Part shown: positions 7,774 through 16,353 of the stretch, piece after piece
Numbering within the stretch: the stretch's first letter is position 1
Layout: every line of letters starts with the position of its first letter
NCBI GenBank assembly: GCA_003223255.1
Contig: QHYJ01000050.1
Location: 12,781 to 47,800, forward strand
Direction of reading: 5' to 3'
Origin: Acidobacteriota bacterium
Lineage (GTDB): Bacteria > Acidobacteriota > Terriglobia > Acidiferrales > UBA7541
DNA length: 35,020 nucleotides
Notes under the pieces: model-generated
What the model was told of the DNA's origin: nothing
The model's input: only the letters and a program-made list of their open reading frames with translations
The model's database searches: none
Made by a program: the position numbers and the translations under genes

Positions 7774-8490
7774 GTGCCGGGCTTGAACACAATCAAGCCC
7801 GTGCTGTGGGACTCCCAGGTACGGCTCCCGGACGGAACGCTCATGACTGGCGCACCAATCTCTTTCACGGAAAACGCGAGTTACTGTCGCAAACAGGCCG
7901 AGCGCATGGCGGAGCAAACGCGCGAGGTCTGGTCCAAAGCCCGTTATGCAGTCGAAAGAATGTGGGTCCTGTGCTCCGACCTCCAAGCGCAAATCGAGGA
8001 ACTCGCCAGGGACGACGGTTTCCGCCGTAAATACGCCTCGAACATGCTGCGCTGGGTCCTGGACTCTGCCATCGAAGCGGTTAGCACCGACATGGGCAAC
8101 ATCCAGGTTTACGACGCACAAAAGGCTTCTTTCCTCATCCGCGCCCACCGCGGCTTTGACGAGACTTTCCTGAGATTTTTTGATTCCGTGCCCGCAGGCG
8201 ACGCCGTTCGCGAATCGGCCGCAAAGTCAGCAAAGCCGGTGATTATCTCCGAGGTGGCCAATAGTCCGGTTTTTCGTTCCACCACCACTTTGGAAGTTCT
8301 GCTGGACGCCGGGGTTCGTTCGCTGCAAACCACGCCCTTGATGGGCAGATCAAAGGCCGTGCTTGGGATGCTCTCCACTTATTACCGCACCGTCGGAGCA
8401 ATCTCGAAAAAGAACTTGCGGCGCATCGATTATTTCGCAAGCAAGGCTGCAGCAATCATCGAATGGCAAAACCAAGCGCCTGCCAGGTGA
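7774..8490 (+). CDS. GAF domain protein
   Basis: This is a 238-residue cytoplasmic protein without signal peptide or membrane helix. A short N-terminal region with a helical stretch (about 35-85) precedes a GAF domain (about 92-232). The GAF features include 'IEAVSTDMGNIQVYD', 'RAHRGFDETFLRFF', 'GDAVRESAAKSAKPVII' and 'VRSLQTTPLMGRSKAVLGML'. GAF domains bind small ligands or cofactors and usually feed a signalling output; none is attached here, so it probably acts through a partner. The GTG start at 7774 lacks a strong ribosome-binding site; an in-frame ATG at codon 24 is an alternative. The next gene, a CheB-CheR fusion, begins 244 bp downstream on the same strand and is a natural signalling partner. 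Confidence 0.78.
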   Translation: MPGLNTIKPVLWDSQVRLPDGTLMTGAPISFTENASYCRKQAERMAEQTREVWSKARYAVERMWVLCSDLQAQIEELARDDGFRRKYASNMLRWVLDSAIEAVSTDMGNIQVYDAQKASFLIRAHRGFDETFLRFFDSVPAGDAVRESAAKSAKPVIISEVANSPVFRSTTTLEVLLDAGVRSLQTTPLMGRSKAVLGMLSTYYRTVGAISKKNLRRIDYFASKAAAIIEWQNQAPAR

Positions 8491-8734
8491 AATCCGCACG
8501 CAACCGCGGAGGTGCGCCAGAAAGGCTCTCCCGCCGCTCCGCTGCTTCTGTCCCCACTCGAGGTTGTGGCTGGTCTGCGGAAAGACTAGAATCGCCCTAG
8601 TGGTTGTCCAAGCAGCTGTTACGACAGGTTTCAGCCAAGTCCGAGTGAATTCTGCCATCGGCGGTTGCTGCGGAACACGCCCTTCCTATTGCCGGGAGAT
8701 CAGGCAGGCGCGTTGAACAACCCGGAGAGAACCA

Positions 8735-11371
8735 ATGAAATCCAAATCGTCAGGGAGTAACAAGCCACGCAGTTCTCAGAAGGATGAGAATTCGCAGTCG
8801 GATCGCAAGGACGACCTTTTGATTGCCGCTATCGGCGCGTCTGCGGGCGGAATCGAAGCCACCACGGAACTTCTAAGCCATGTTCCTCCCGACACGGGCA
8901 TGGCTTTTGTCCTCGTGCAGCACCTGGATCCCTCGCATCACAGCATGCTTACCGAGCTGCTCTCCAAAAAGACCCCGATGCGCGTGGTGGAAGTGACCAA
9001 TGGCATGACCGTCGAGCCCAACCAGGTTTATGTGATTCCGCCAAACGCCACCATGTCCATTTCCAACCACACGCTGCAGCTTGGCCCGCGCACGGAGTCC
9101 TCGCGTGGCGTCCACATGTCCATCGACCATTTCATGCGCGCGCTCGCTGAAGAACAGGGTAATCGCGCGATTGGCATCATTTTGTCCGGCTCCGGCACCG
9201 ACGGGACGGCCGGCCTTGCTCAAATCCAGGCGCAGGGCGGCGTGACCTTCGCGCAAGACGAGGAATCCGCAAAATACGGCAACATGCCTCGCAGCGCTGT
9301 CACCTCCGGCTGCGTTGACTACGTCCTTTCCCCCAAAGCTATCGCGCGGGAGCTCGCCCGGATTGCCCGTCATCCTTACCTTGCCCGGTCCGGGACATCC
9401 GACATCGCCGAGCTCGCCACTTCGGAGACCAACGGTTTGAGCCTGGTCTTCCAGCTTCTGCGAAAAACCACCGGCGTGGACTTCACGCATTACCGGAAGA
9501 CCACCATCCTCCGCCGCATTCAGCGCCGCATGATCGTTCACAAGATGGAGAAAATGGAGGATTACGTCAAATACGTTCAGACCAATCCCGCGGAAATCAA
9601 GGCCCTTTACCAGGACATGCTGATCAATGTGACCAGCTTCTTCCGCAACCCGCGCGTCTTCGATGCCCTCAAGTCCCAGGTGTTCCCCGCCATTATGAAA
9701 AACCGTTCTTCCGAAGCCAGCCTTCGTCTTTGGACTCCCGGATGCGCTTCCGGCGAGGAAACTTATTCCCTCGCCATTGCCCTGCTCGAGTTTCTTGGCG
9801 ACAAGGCCTCCCAGACGCCCATTCAATTCTTCGCCACGGATATCAGCGAGTTGAGTGTTGCCAAGGCCCGCAGCGGTCTTTACCCCGAGAACATCCAAAG
9901 CGATGTTTCTCCCGAGCGTCTTCGCCGCTTTTTTACCAAGGTCGAAGGCGGATACCGCATCAGCAAAAGCATTCGCGATATGTGCATCTTTGCGCAGCAC
10001 AACGTGCTGAATGATCCGCCTTTTTCCCAGATGGACGTCATCTGTTGCCGCAATCTGCTCATTTACCTTGAACCGGTCCTTCAGAACAAAGTGATTTCCC
10101 TGTTTCACTATGCGGCGCGTCCGGGCGGCTATCTGGTTCTGGGGACTTCCGAAGGGGTCGGCAGCGCAACCAACCTGTTCTCCGCCGAGGACCGCGCCGA
10201 CAAGATTTTCCTCAAGAAAGCTACCGGCGTGCGTCAGCCCGTCACTTTCTCCCTGAATCACCCGTCGGAACGCCACGAATATGGCGCCGTGCGCGTCCCC
10301 GCCAAACAGCCCGATTCCAGTTGGAACTACCTGGAAGCGCAGAAAGAATTCGACCGACGCTTGTTGGGCCAATATGCGCCAGCCACGGTCTTCATCAATG
10401 AGGACCTGGAGATTATCCACACGCGCGGCAGCGTGAATCGCTTTCTCAAGCTCGCGCCCGGACGCGCCAGTCTTAGCATTTTGAAGATGGCCCGCGAAGG
10501 ACTGCTTTTGGATCTACGTAACGCCATCAGCAAGGCGAAAAAGGAAAACGTCGCCGTTCGCAAGCAAAACATTCAAATCAAGAATGGCAACGGGAATGAG
10601 GGGCCCCAGGGCGATTCCATGCGGATCGTGAACTTTGAAGTCGCTCCCATCAACATGGGCAATCTCAAAGAGCTTTACTTTATGATTGTCTTTGAGGACA
10701 GTCCGGCAATTGCGCGCCCGGCGGTCGCTCGCTCCACTCGGCCGTCACGCGAATCGGAGAGCGCCTCCTCGAGAATCACCAAACTGGAGCAGGAACTCTC
10801 CGCCGCCAAGGAATACCTCCAATCCGTCATCGAGACTCAGGAAGCCACCAACGAAGAGCTGCAGTCCGCCAACGAGGAAATCCTTTCCAGCAATGAGGAG
10901 TTGCAGAGCACCAACGAAGAGTTGGAAACGGCCAAGGAAGAATTGCAATCCGCCAACGAGGAATTGAGCACGGTCAACGACGAATTGCGCAGCCGCAATC
11001 AGGAGGTCACGCAGATCAACAACGACCTCACCAACCTCTTCGCCAGCATCGATATTGCCGTGGTTATGATTGGCAGTGATCTCAACATCCGGCGATTCAC
11101 GCCGCAGGCCCAAAAATTCCTGGGCCTCATTCCCGCGGACGTGGGCCGGCCGCTGATGAATATCAGTCCCACGATCGAAATCCCGGAGTTTCAATCCCTG
11201 GTTTTGCAGGTGATGGCAAACGTCCGCCCGGTGGAGCGCGAGCTGAAGGACCGGGAGAACGGGCGCTATCAGTTGAGGATTCTTCCTTATCGTACGCCCG
11301 AAAATAAAATCGACGGCGCGGTCATAACCATTGTGGACATTTCCGCGCAGCCGCGGAGCCAAACGGCCTAG
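8735..11371 (+). CDS. CheB-CheR fusion with coiled coil and C-terminal PAS domain
   Basis: The 878-residue signalling protein starts at ATG 8735 after CGGAGAGA. A CheB methylesterase domain (about 27-215) has the catalytic triad Ser36 ('GASAGG'), His63 ('VQHLDPSH') and Asp156 ('SGSGTDGTAG'). It lacks a receiver domain. A CheR methyltransferase (about 230-500) follows, with the N-terminal helical part ('RKTTILRRIQRRM'), 'NVTSFFRN', the SAM-binding 'LWTPGCASGEETYSLA' and 'VICCRNLLIYL'. A linker leads to a long coiled coil (about 680-760) built of a seven-residue NEELQSx repeat, then a PAS domain (about 765-873). Many relatives continue into a histidine kinase; this one stops after PAS. No chemoreceptor gene is nearby, so it may serve a non-chemotactic stress or sensory pathway with the upstream GAF protein. 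Confidence 0.93.
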   Translation: MKSKSSGSNKPRSSQKDENSQSDRKDDLLIAAIGASAGGIEATTELLSHVPPDTGMAFVLVQHLDPSHHSMLTELLSKKTPMRVVEVTNGMTVEPNQVYVIPPNATMSISNHTLQLGPRTESSRGVHMSIDHFMRALAEEQGNRAIGIILSGSGTDGTAGLAQIQAQGGVTFAQDEESAKYGNMPRSAVTSGCVDYVLSPKAIARELARIARHPYLARSGTSDIAELATSETNGLSLVFQLLRKTTGVDFTHYRKTTILRRIQRRMIVHKMEKMEDYVKYVQTNPAEIKALYQDMLINVTSFFRNPRVFDALKSQVFPAIMKNRSSEASLRLWTPGCASGEETYSLAIALLEFLGDKASQTPIQFFATDISELSVAKARSGLYPENIQSDVSPERLRRFFTKVEGGYRISKSIRDMCIFAQHNVLNDPPFSQMDVICCRNLLIYLEPVLQNKVISLFHYAARPGGYLVLGTSEGVGSATNLFSAEDRADKIFLKKATGVRQPVTFSLNHPSERHEYGAVRVPAKQPDSSWNYLEAQKEFDRRLLGQYAPATVFINEDLEIIHTRGSVNRFLKLAPGRASLSILKMAREGLLLDLRNAISKAKKENVAVRKQNIQIKNGNGNEGPQGDSMRIVNFEVAPINMGNLKELYFMIVFEDSPAIARPAVARSTRPSRESESASSRITKLEQELSAAKEYLQSVIETQEATNEELQSANEEILSSNEELQSTNEELETAKEELQSANEELSTVNDELRSRNQEVTQINNDLTNLFASIDIAVVMIGSDLNIRRFTPQAQKFLGLIPADVGRPLMNISPTIEIPEFQSLVLQVMANVRPVERELKDRENGRYQLRILPYRTPENKIDGAVITIVDISAQPRSQTA

Positions 11372-11409
11372 GCCTCTGCGTGCCTCGGCTGACACAACCC
11401 TTAAGACTC

Positions 11410-11444
11410 GGTTAATCACCTGATACGGACTTCAGGTCTTAACC
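11410..11444 (+). terminator. Hairpin after the CheB-CheR gene, possible terminator
   Basis: GGTTAA-TC-ACCTGA, an 8-base loop, then TCAGGT-C-TTAACC: two perfect 6-bp arm pairs with a small internal mismatch. It begins 39 bp after the stop of the CheB-CheR gene. There is no U-run after it, so intrinsic termination is uncertain; it could instead be an RNA end-protecting hairpin or a palindromic operator. Confidence 0.4.
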
Positions 11445-11489
11445 TGATCCTCCGCGTTATCCTCATATTATTTGTACTTATCTTACCGT

Positions 11490-11503
11490 GACTTCGCGAA
11501 GTC
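11490..11503. promoter_or_regulatory. Perfect 14-bp palindrome GACTTCGCGAAGTC
   Basis: A perfect inverted repeat, with a near-copy (GACTTTGCGAAATC, two changes) 212 bp downstream at 11702-11715. Paired palindromes of this length ahead of a gene suggest a dimeric regulator's operators, possibly acting by looping. Confidence 0.4.
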
Positions 11504-11670
11504 GGCCCGGATCCAGCCGTAAGACGTTGGAATGCATAGCTTTCTGAGTTAAATCACTTCCCCCACTTCCCCCGCCTTCTCGCGCCGACACCGGTTCGAA
11601 GCCTATTTTGATAAGGTATCTGACTTCTCTTCTCACGTAGGGGCTTTGCCGGACCCTAAAATCAGTTCGT

Positions 11671-11696
11671 TAAACCCTCTCCATAAACCCTCTCCA
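11671..11696. repeat. Perfect tandem 13-bp repeat
   Basis: TAAACCCTCTCCA occurs twice head to tail, at 11671-11683 and 11684-11696. It is directly upstream of the promoter-like block for the gene at 11761. Confidence 0.8.
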
Positions 11697-11699
11697 CCT

Positions 11700-11738
11700 C
11701 TGACTTTGCGAAATCGCTGACTTATAGTATATTATATG
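11700..11738 (+). promoter_or_regulatory. Candidate promoter with overlapping palindromic operator
   Basis: A CTGACT (-35-like, 11700-11705) lies 18 bp before TATAGT (11724-11729) in an AT-rich block. The imperfect palindrome GACTTTGCGAAATC (11702-11715) covers the -35 and part of the spacer, the position expected of a repressor site. Transcription from here would give a very short leader for the ATG at 11761. Confidence 0.4.
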
Positions 11739-11760
11739 GGTATTGATTTCTCAGCTAGAG

Positions 11761-12372
11761 ATGGATCATAATCGTGCCGGGCATGCCCCCACCGTCGATC
11801 CTTGTAACGGGCAGGCTATGAACAAACGATTTGCTTTTACCGCGCAGTTTTGGGGAGACGGCGCTGTGGTTTGCCGCGCGGTCGAAGGTTGTCCCGGACC
11901 CATTGTCGAACAGCAATTTGGTGAGTTTCCCACCTGGACCCAGGCCAACACTTTCGCGGCGAAGCTGAATGAAGGTCTGGAGCTCGACCCTCTCGACGTT
12001 CGGGAGATTATAACCAGTTCCATTTTGGCCAGCGCCTGCGTCGTCCATGCCGCACTGGCTTCCAACCACTCGTGGCACGACTCTCCCGTGGGACTTGCCA
12101 CGCGGGCCGCTCACGTTCGATTCGTGCTCGCCCAGTTGGCCCTTGCCCGCACTTTCTGCCGTTCTGCTCGTATTTTGTCTGGAGAAATAGCGGACCGCAT
12201 GGTTCGTAACGCTCAAAACGCGGCGGTTCTCGCCCGGCAATTCATGGCCCTCTACAAGGGCGACTACGGCGAGCTGAAAGGCATCTCTACTTCCCTGATG
12301 GCGCTCACAGCCGTGCTACCCCCCCTATGGCCATCCACTGAAAGCCCCCGGCCTTTTGGGAATCGCCAGTAA
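11761..12372 (+). CDS. Hypothetical protein
   Basis: This 203-residue protein is of no family I recognise. No signal peptide or transmembrane segment is evident. The N-terminal third (after a second Met at 11818) reads as a small alpha/beta segment ('RFAFTAQFWGDGAVVCRAVEG') with a charged, Trp-containing stretch. The middle and C-terminal parts are helical and rich in Ala and Leu ('HVRFVLAQLALARTFCRSAR'). ATG 11761 is chosen over a TTG at 11743 because it follows the promoter-like block closely; ATG 11818 is also plausible because the preceding residues look poorly ordered. It stands alone between the CheB-CheR gene and the NHL-repeat gene. Codon use is like its neighbours, so it is probably real. 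Confidence 0.6.
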   Translation: MDHNRAGHAPTVDPCNGQAMNKRFAFTAQFWGDGAVVCRAVEGCPGPIVEQQFGEFPTWTQANTFAAKLNEGLELDPLDVREIITSSILASACVVHAALASNHSWHDSPVGLATRAAHVRFVLAQLALARTFCRSARILSGEIADRMVRNAQNAAVLARQFMALYKGDYGELKGISTSLMALTAVLPPLWPSTESPRPFGNRQ

Positions 12373-12379
12373 TTAAATA

Positions 12380-12406
12380 TAGACACAACTAACTAATTAT
12401 TATAGT
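12380..12406 (+). promoter_or_regulatory. Weak candidate promoter for the NHL-repeat gene
   Basis: TAGACA (12380-12385) and TATAGT (12401-12406) lie in a conspicuously AT-rich stretch between the two genes, with a short 15-bp spacer. If used, the transcript would carry a leader of about 120 nt before ATG 12532. The same stretch can form a CAACTA/TAGTTG hairpin. Confidence 0.3.
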
Positions 12407-12531
12407 TGGCAAGCGGGCTTATCCTCGGTGGTGTGCCTTTCCCCGAGTGTCGAAACGGTCTTGCCATGTTCGCGAGTTAATTCTATTGTCGAAGGCAAAA
12501 TTGCCATTCCCTCTCAAAGGAGAAAAGAACC

Positions 12532-13680
12532 ATGTCCCTTCGACGGCCGGCGAAACCAGTTGTCATGGGTACCGCTTGGCTGCTTATCATGCTTGGAGCC
12601 ATCGTTGCAGGCGCCATCGGGCTAAATGCAAGAAACACCGCCGCACAATCTTCAGCTGCGTCCGCAAACGTGCAGGCACAAACGCAGCAGCCGCCAGCGG
12701 TGTCGCCGCTCGGCGCGCGCAACGACCTGCCGAATCCTTATCTTGCAGGCGTGAGCTGGGGCCGATTGCCCAACGGTAGAAAATGGGGCTCGACCGCGGG
12801 CATTGCGGTAGGTACGGACGGCAACATCTGGGCCATCGATCGCTGCGGCGCCATGGGTTCGCGCGGAACCAACTGCGCCGATTCCCCACTCGATCCCATC
12901 CTCGAATTCGAGCCCTCCGGGAAATTTCTCAAGAGTTTTGGTAAGGGCCTGTTCGTCAGCCCTCACAAGATTAGCGTGGACCACGACGGAAATCTGTGGG
13001 TTGCCGACAACGGGCTGAAGAACGGCAAGGGGCAGCAGGTGTTTAAATTCGATCAGAACGGCAAGATTCTGATGACTCTTGGGAAGGCCGGCATCTCCGG
13101 AGCCAGCTTGGATACCTTCGACCAGCCAACCGAAGTCGCGGTCGCTCTCAATGGCGATATCTTCGTGGCCGATGGCCACGGCGAGAAACCGACCGACAAC
13201 GCGCGCATCCTGAAATTCGATTCGCACGGCAAGTTCCTTAAGACCTGGGGCAAAAAAGGAACGGGCCTTGGCGAATTCGATTGCCCGCACACCCTGGCCT
13301 TCGATTCGCAGGGGCGCTTGTTCGTTGGCGACCGTCAGAACAACCGCATCCAAATCTTCGACCAGGACGGCCATTTCATCGCCGAGTGGAAACAGTTCGG
13401 CCGACCCAGCGGCATCTACATTGATAAGAACGATGTGATTTACGTCGCTGACTCCGAGTCGCGCAACGGCGAGCCCGGGTACGGGCACAATCCCGGATGC
13501 CGCCGCGGCATTCGCATCGGCGGCGCGAAAGACGGCTCGGTGAAATACTTCGTGCCGGATGCCGCGCCGTATCCGGCTGCTGCGGATTCGACGGGACCGG
13601 AAGGAATCACCGCAGACTCTGCCGGAAACATGTACGGCGCGGAATTCACCATGGACGTGAAGAAGTACGTACGGAAATAA
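12532..13680 (+). CDS. Secreted NHL-repeat six-bladed beta-propeller protein
   Basis: The 382-residue protein starts at ATG 12532 behind AAAGGAGAAAAG. The N-terminus has a hydrophobic export segment (about 13-32). From about residue 80 it is a series of NHL-type blades: 'TAGIAVGTDGNIWAIDRCG', 'PHKISVDHDGNLWVADNG', 'PTEVAVALNGDIFVADGHG', 'PHTLAFDSQGRLFVGDRQN', 'PSGIYIDKNDVIYVADSES' and 'PEGITADSAGNMYGAEF'. The layout resembles the peptidyl-alpha-hydroxyglycine amidating lyase propeller, but the lyase activity itself is not supported. Such proteins are abundant in Acidobacteriota, with ligand-binding or hydrolase roles mostly unknown. It is transcribed towards the GH2 pseudogene, whose stop is only 46 bp away. 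Confidence 0.85.
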   Translation: MSLRRPAKPVVMGTAWLLIMLGAIVAGAIGLNARNTAAQSSAASANVQAQTQQPPAVSPLGARNDLPNPYLAGVSWGRLPNGRKWGSTAGIAVGTDGNIWAIDRCGAMGSRGTNCADSPLDPILEFEPSGKFLKSFGKGLFVSPHKISVDHDGNLWVADNGLKNGKGQQVFKFDQNGKILMTLGKAGISGASLDTFDQPTEVAVALNGDIFVADGHGEKPTDNARILKFDSHGKFLKTWGKKGTGLGEFDCPHTLAFDSQGRLFVGDRQNNRIQIFDQDGHFIAEWKQFGRPSGIYIDKNDVIYVADSESRNGEPGYGHNPGCRRGIRIGGAKDGSVKYFVPDAAPYPAAADSTGPEGITADSAGNMYGAEFTMDVKKYVRK

Positions 13681-13726
13681 TTCTTCAAGAGCGAATAACA
13701 CACTCTCAACATTTCTCGACAGGCTC

Positions 13727-16308
13727 TCAGATCGCGGGACGCAACTTCGCATGGTTGGCGTTAATCACAACAACGGAACTCTCCAGTCCTGATGAAGATG
13801 TTTCTACGCGAATGTCTCCGGGCTGCTTGAGAGCTTGCACGATGGCCATGCACAGCCCGTTGAACGCGCTGCGTTTGCCTTCGGTGAACGATGCAGGCTT
13901 ATCGGCTTCGTGACAACTGGGATCGCCGTTGCCAAGGCCGATGAGACGTCCTGCGCCTTCGGCTCGAAAGTTCACCTCGTGGCCAGCCGTGGGCATCACA
14001 CGCCCCTTAGCATCCGCAATCTCCACAGTGAGAACAGAAACGTCTTCGCCGTCTGCCGCGATTTGCGTGCGGTCGGCGCGCAGAACGAGCTTTGCCAGGG
14101 CGCCTATCGTTTCGCGCTTTTCTGTCAGCTCGACTTCCCATTTTTCGAGCCGCGTGCTTCCAGCCCTCCCGGCGCGTACTTCACAGTCCACTCCACGTGC
14201 GAATTGCGGCTCACTTTTTTTGCCCCGAGGCTGGCACCGTTCAGGAGCAGCTCCGCACGGTCGAGATTCGTGTGGCACCACACCGCGATGTCCTGCCCCT
14301 CCTTCCCTTCCCAGTTCCAATGCGGAAAAAGATGCAGCACGGGCTTTGTTCCCCACCACGCCTGATGGTAAAAATAGTTGTCCTTTGGAAATCCGCAGGT
14401 ATCCATCGCTCCAAAGTGCGAACTGATGCACGGCCATTTGTAAGGCGACGGCTCGCCGCGATAATCGAAGCCGGTCCAGTCAAAACCGCCTGCAAGAAAC
14501 TCCCGCTCGTCGTAGATTTTCCACCAATTCTCGGTGCTGACCGTATAGCCAGGAAAGCTGACGCCGTAGGCGCTTACGTAGCCTTTCTCCGGATCGTTTT
14601 TATAAATGCCGCGTGTGCTGGCATCGCTCCCCGTTTCCGTGCCGACGGTCGGCTGCTTGGGAAACTGCGCATGAAACTCGTCGATGTTCTTGGCCATGTC
14701 GGCCCCGCGATTGTGCCCGCCGGCATAATTGAATCCTTGCACGTCCACCACGGCCGATGTGCCTTTGCCCCAGCCTCCGTTCATCGCCAGTGTCACGGGC
14801 CGCGTCGGATCTAGCTTCCGCGCCAGGCGTTTCATGTCCGCGACCATCCGCGCGCCGCGCGAGTCGCCTTGCACGAACCACTCCTCGTTTCCCAGCGACC
14901 ACATTACGATACTCGGATGATTGCGGTCGCGGCGCATCATGCGGTCCAGTTGGCTCAGCCCTTCCGGCGTGGACGACATCATGCGCGTTTCGTCCAGGAC
15001 GAGCATGCCCAAACGGTCGCAGGCGTCCAGAAGTTCCGGAGTCGGCGGATTGTGCGACGTGCGGTAGCCGTTGCAACCCATTTCCTGCAGCCGCTCGATC
15101 CGGTAGTACTGCAAGCGATCCGGCAGCGCCGCGCCAACACCCGCGTGATCTTGGTGATTGCAAGTGCCCTTGATCTTCACCGGTTTTCCATTCAGGAAAA
15201 AACCTCTGTCAGGATCAAGACGAATGGTGCGAATGCCAAATGTGGTTTCGGTTTGATCGATTGCGGCGTTTTCCACGAGGGCTTCTGTAATCAAGCGATA
15301 GAGATTGGGTCTTTCCAGCGACCAAAGCTGCGGATCTCTCACGGAAGTATGAGATGGAAACGTGAAGCTGCCTCCCGGCGGGATGTTTTGCGTTTCGCGT
15401 TGCGTTGTGCCAATCGTCTTTCCTTCCGGGTCCAAGACGCGTGAAATCACGGAACAGAGTTTTTCCTGTTCTCCATCGTTCTCCACTTCTGTGCTGATCG
15501 ATAACTCTGCGGCTGTCCCCTGGACTCGCGACTCCACAAACGTTCCCCACTGCGCTACGCGGACCGGAGCTGTCTTTGTCAGCCAGACGTGCCGGTAGAT
15601 TCCCGTACCCTCATAAAACCATCCTTCTCCCTCAGTAGCGTCCACTCGAACCGTCAAAACGTTCTTGCCGCCGAATTAAGAAAGTCTGTTAAATCAAAGT
15701 GGAAGGGGGCATAGCCGCTGAGATTTTTGCCGAGGTACAAACCATTCAGGATCACCATGGCGTTGCGAAACATTCCGTCGAACTCCACGGTAATGCGCTT
15801 GGCTGCGTCGGACTCCGGAAGCTCAAAAGCTTTCCGGTACCAGCCGATGCTGGTCTCCGGATAGTTTCGGCCGAGCGGTTTGCCTCCGTGGCCCGGCAAC
15901 TCCGGATCATTCTTGAAGGGAAGCTCAACCGCCCAATCATGCGGCAGATCGATCGCCTGCCAGCTGCTATCGTCAAACTTTACTTGAGTCGCTTCGGCAT
16001 GCCGCCGGTCTTGGCGAATGCCGCATCCCACGACGGCGCGCCGAGGCCGAAATCCCGCGCAGGGTCGCAGGCGTTCCCCAAATGGAAGCGCCAGCCGAAG
16101 TCCATCAGAAGGCGCTCGCGGGGAGAAGAACCTTCCGGCTTCGGCTCTTGCGACTCGGAGGAGGACGCTTTCCAACCGCAGAATCGACGGATGCAAAAGA
16201 ATTCGCAATTCCCGGCAAGACTTGGCCCGCTCTTGTCGTAGCGGCGCTTGCGGAAACAGCCAGTCCCGTTTTCAGAAGGTCGCGGCGCGTCCACTTCGAC
16301 TTGGCCAT
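13727..16308 (-). pseudogene. GH2 beta-galactosidase-like glycosidase with Tat signal, broken by four frameshifts
   Basis: One glycoside hydrolase family 2 gene is spread over all three minus-strand frames. It starts at ATG 16308 (after AAGGGGA) with a twin-arginine signal ('TRRDLLKTGLAVSASAA'). The jelly-roll domain, Ig-like domain and TIM barrel follow. The barrel includes 'GTCNHQDHAGVG', 'YRTSHNPPTPELLDACDRLG', the acid/base Glu in 'WSLGNEEW' and a probable nucleophile Glu in 'TETGSD'. The end is a C-terminal DUF4982/Big-like region ('LVLRADRTQIAADGEDVSVL'). Frame changes lie near 16160, 15990, 15676 and 14131, and every one fits the loss of a single base. Restoring four bases gives 2586 nt, exactly 862 codons, a normal length. 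Either this is a fresh pseudogene or the bases are consensus errors. Confidence 0.85.
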
Positions 16309-16353
16309 CTCGAATCCCCTTTTCACACAGACTGTCCGTGCGCAATGGAGATG

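Larger units (their letters stand above)
11372..11760. other. Structured 389-bp intergenic region
   Basis: No gene is visible here, but the stretch is rich in ordered sequence: a long hairpin at 11410-11444, a 14-bp perfect palindrome at 11490-11503, a 13-bp tandem repeat at 11671-11696, a second near-copy of the palindrome at 11702-11715 and an AT-rich promoter-like block at 11722-11738. Together they look like a regulatory region for the gene at 11761. Confidence 0.5.

Noticed and set aside
8873-10420. 515-residue open frame antisense to the CheB-CheR gene
   Set aside because: A GC-driven shadow; the plus strand carries complete catalytic motifs of CheB and CheR.
14092-14814. Plus-strand open frames of 165-240 residues over the glycosidase region
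   Set aside because: They are shadows of the frameshifted GH2 gene on the minus strand.
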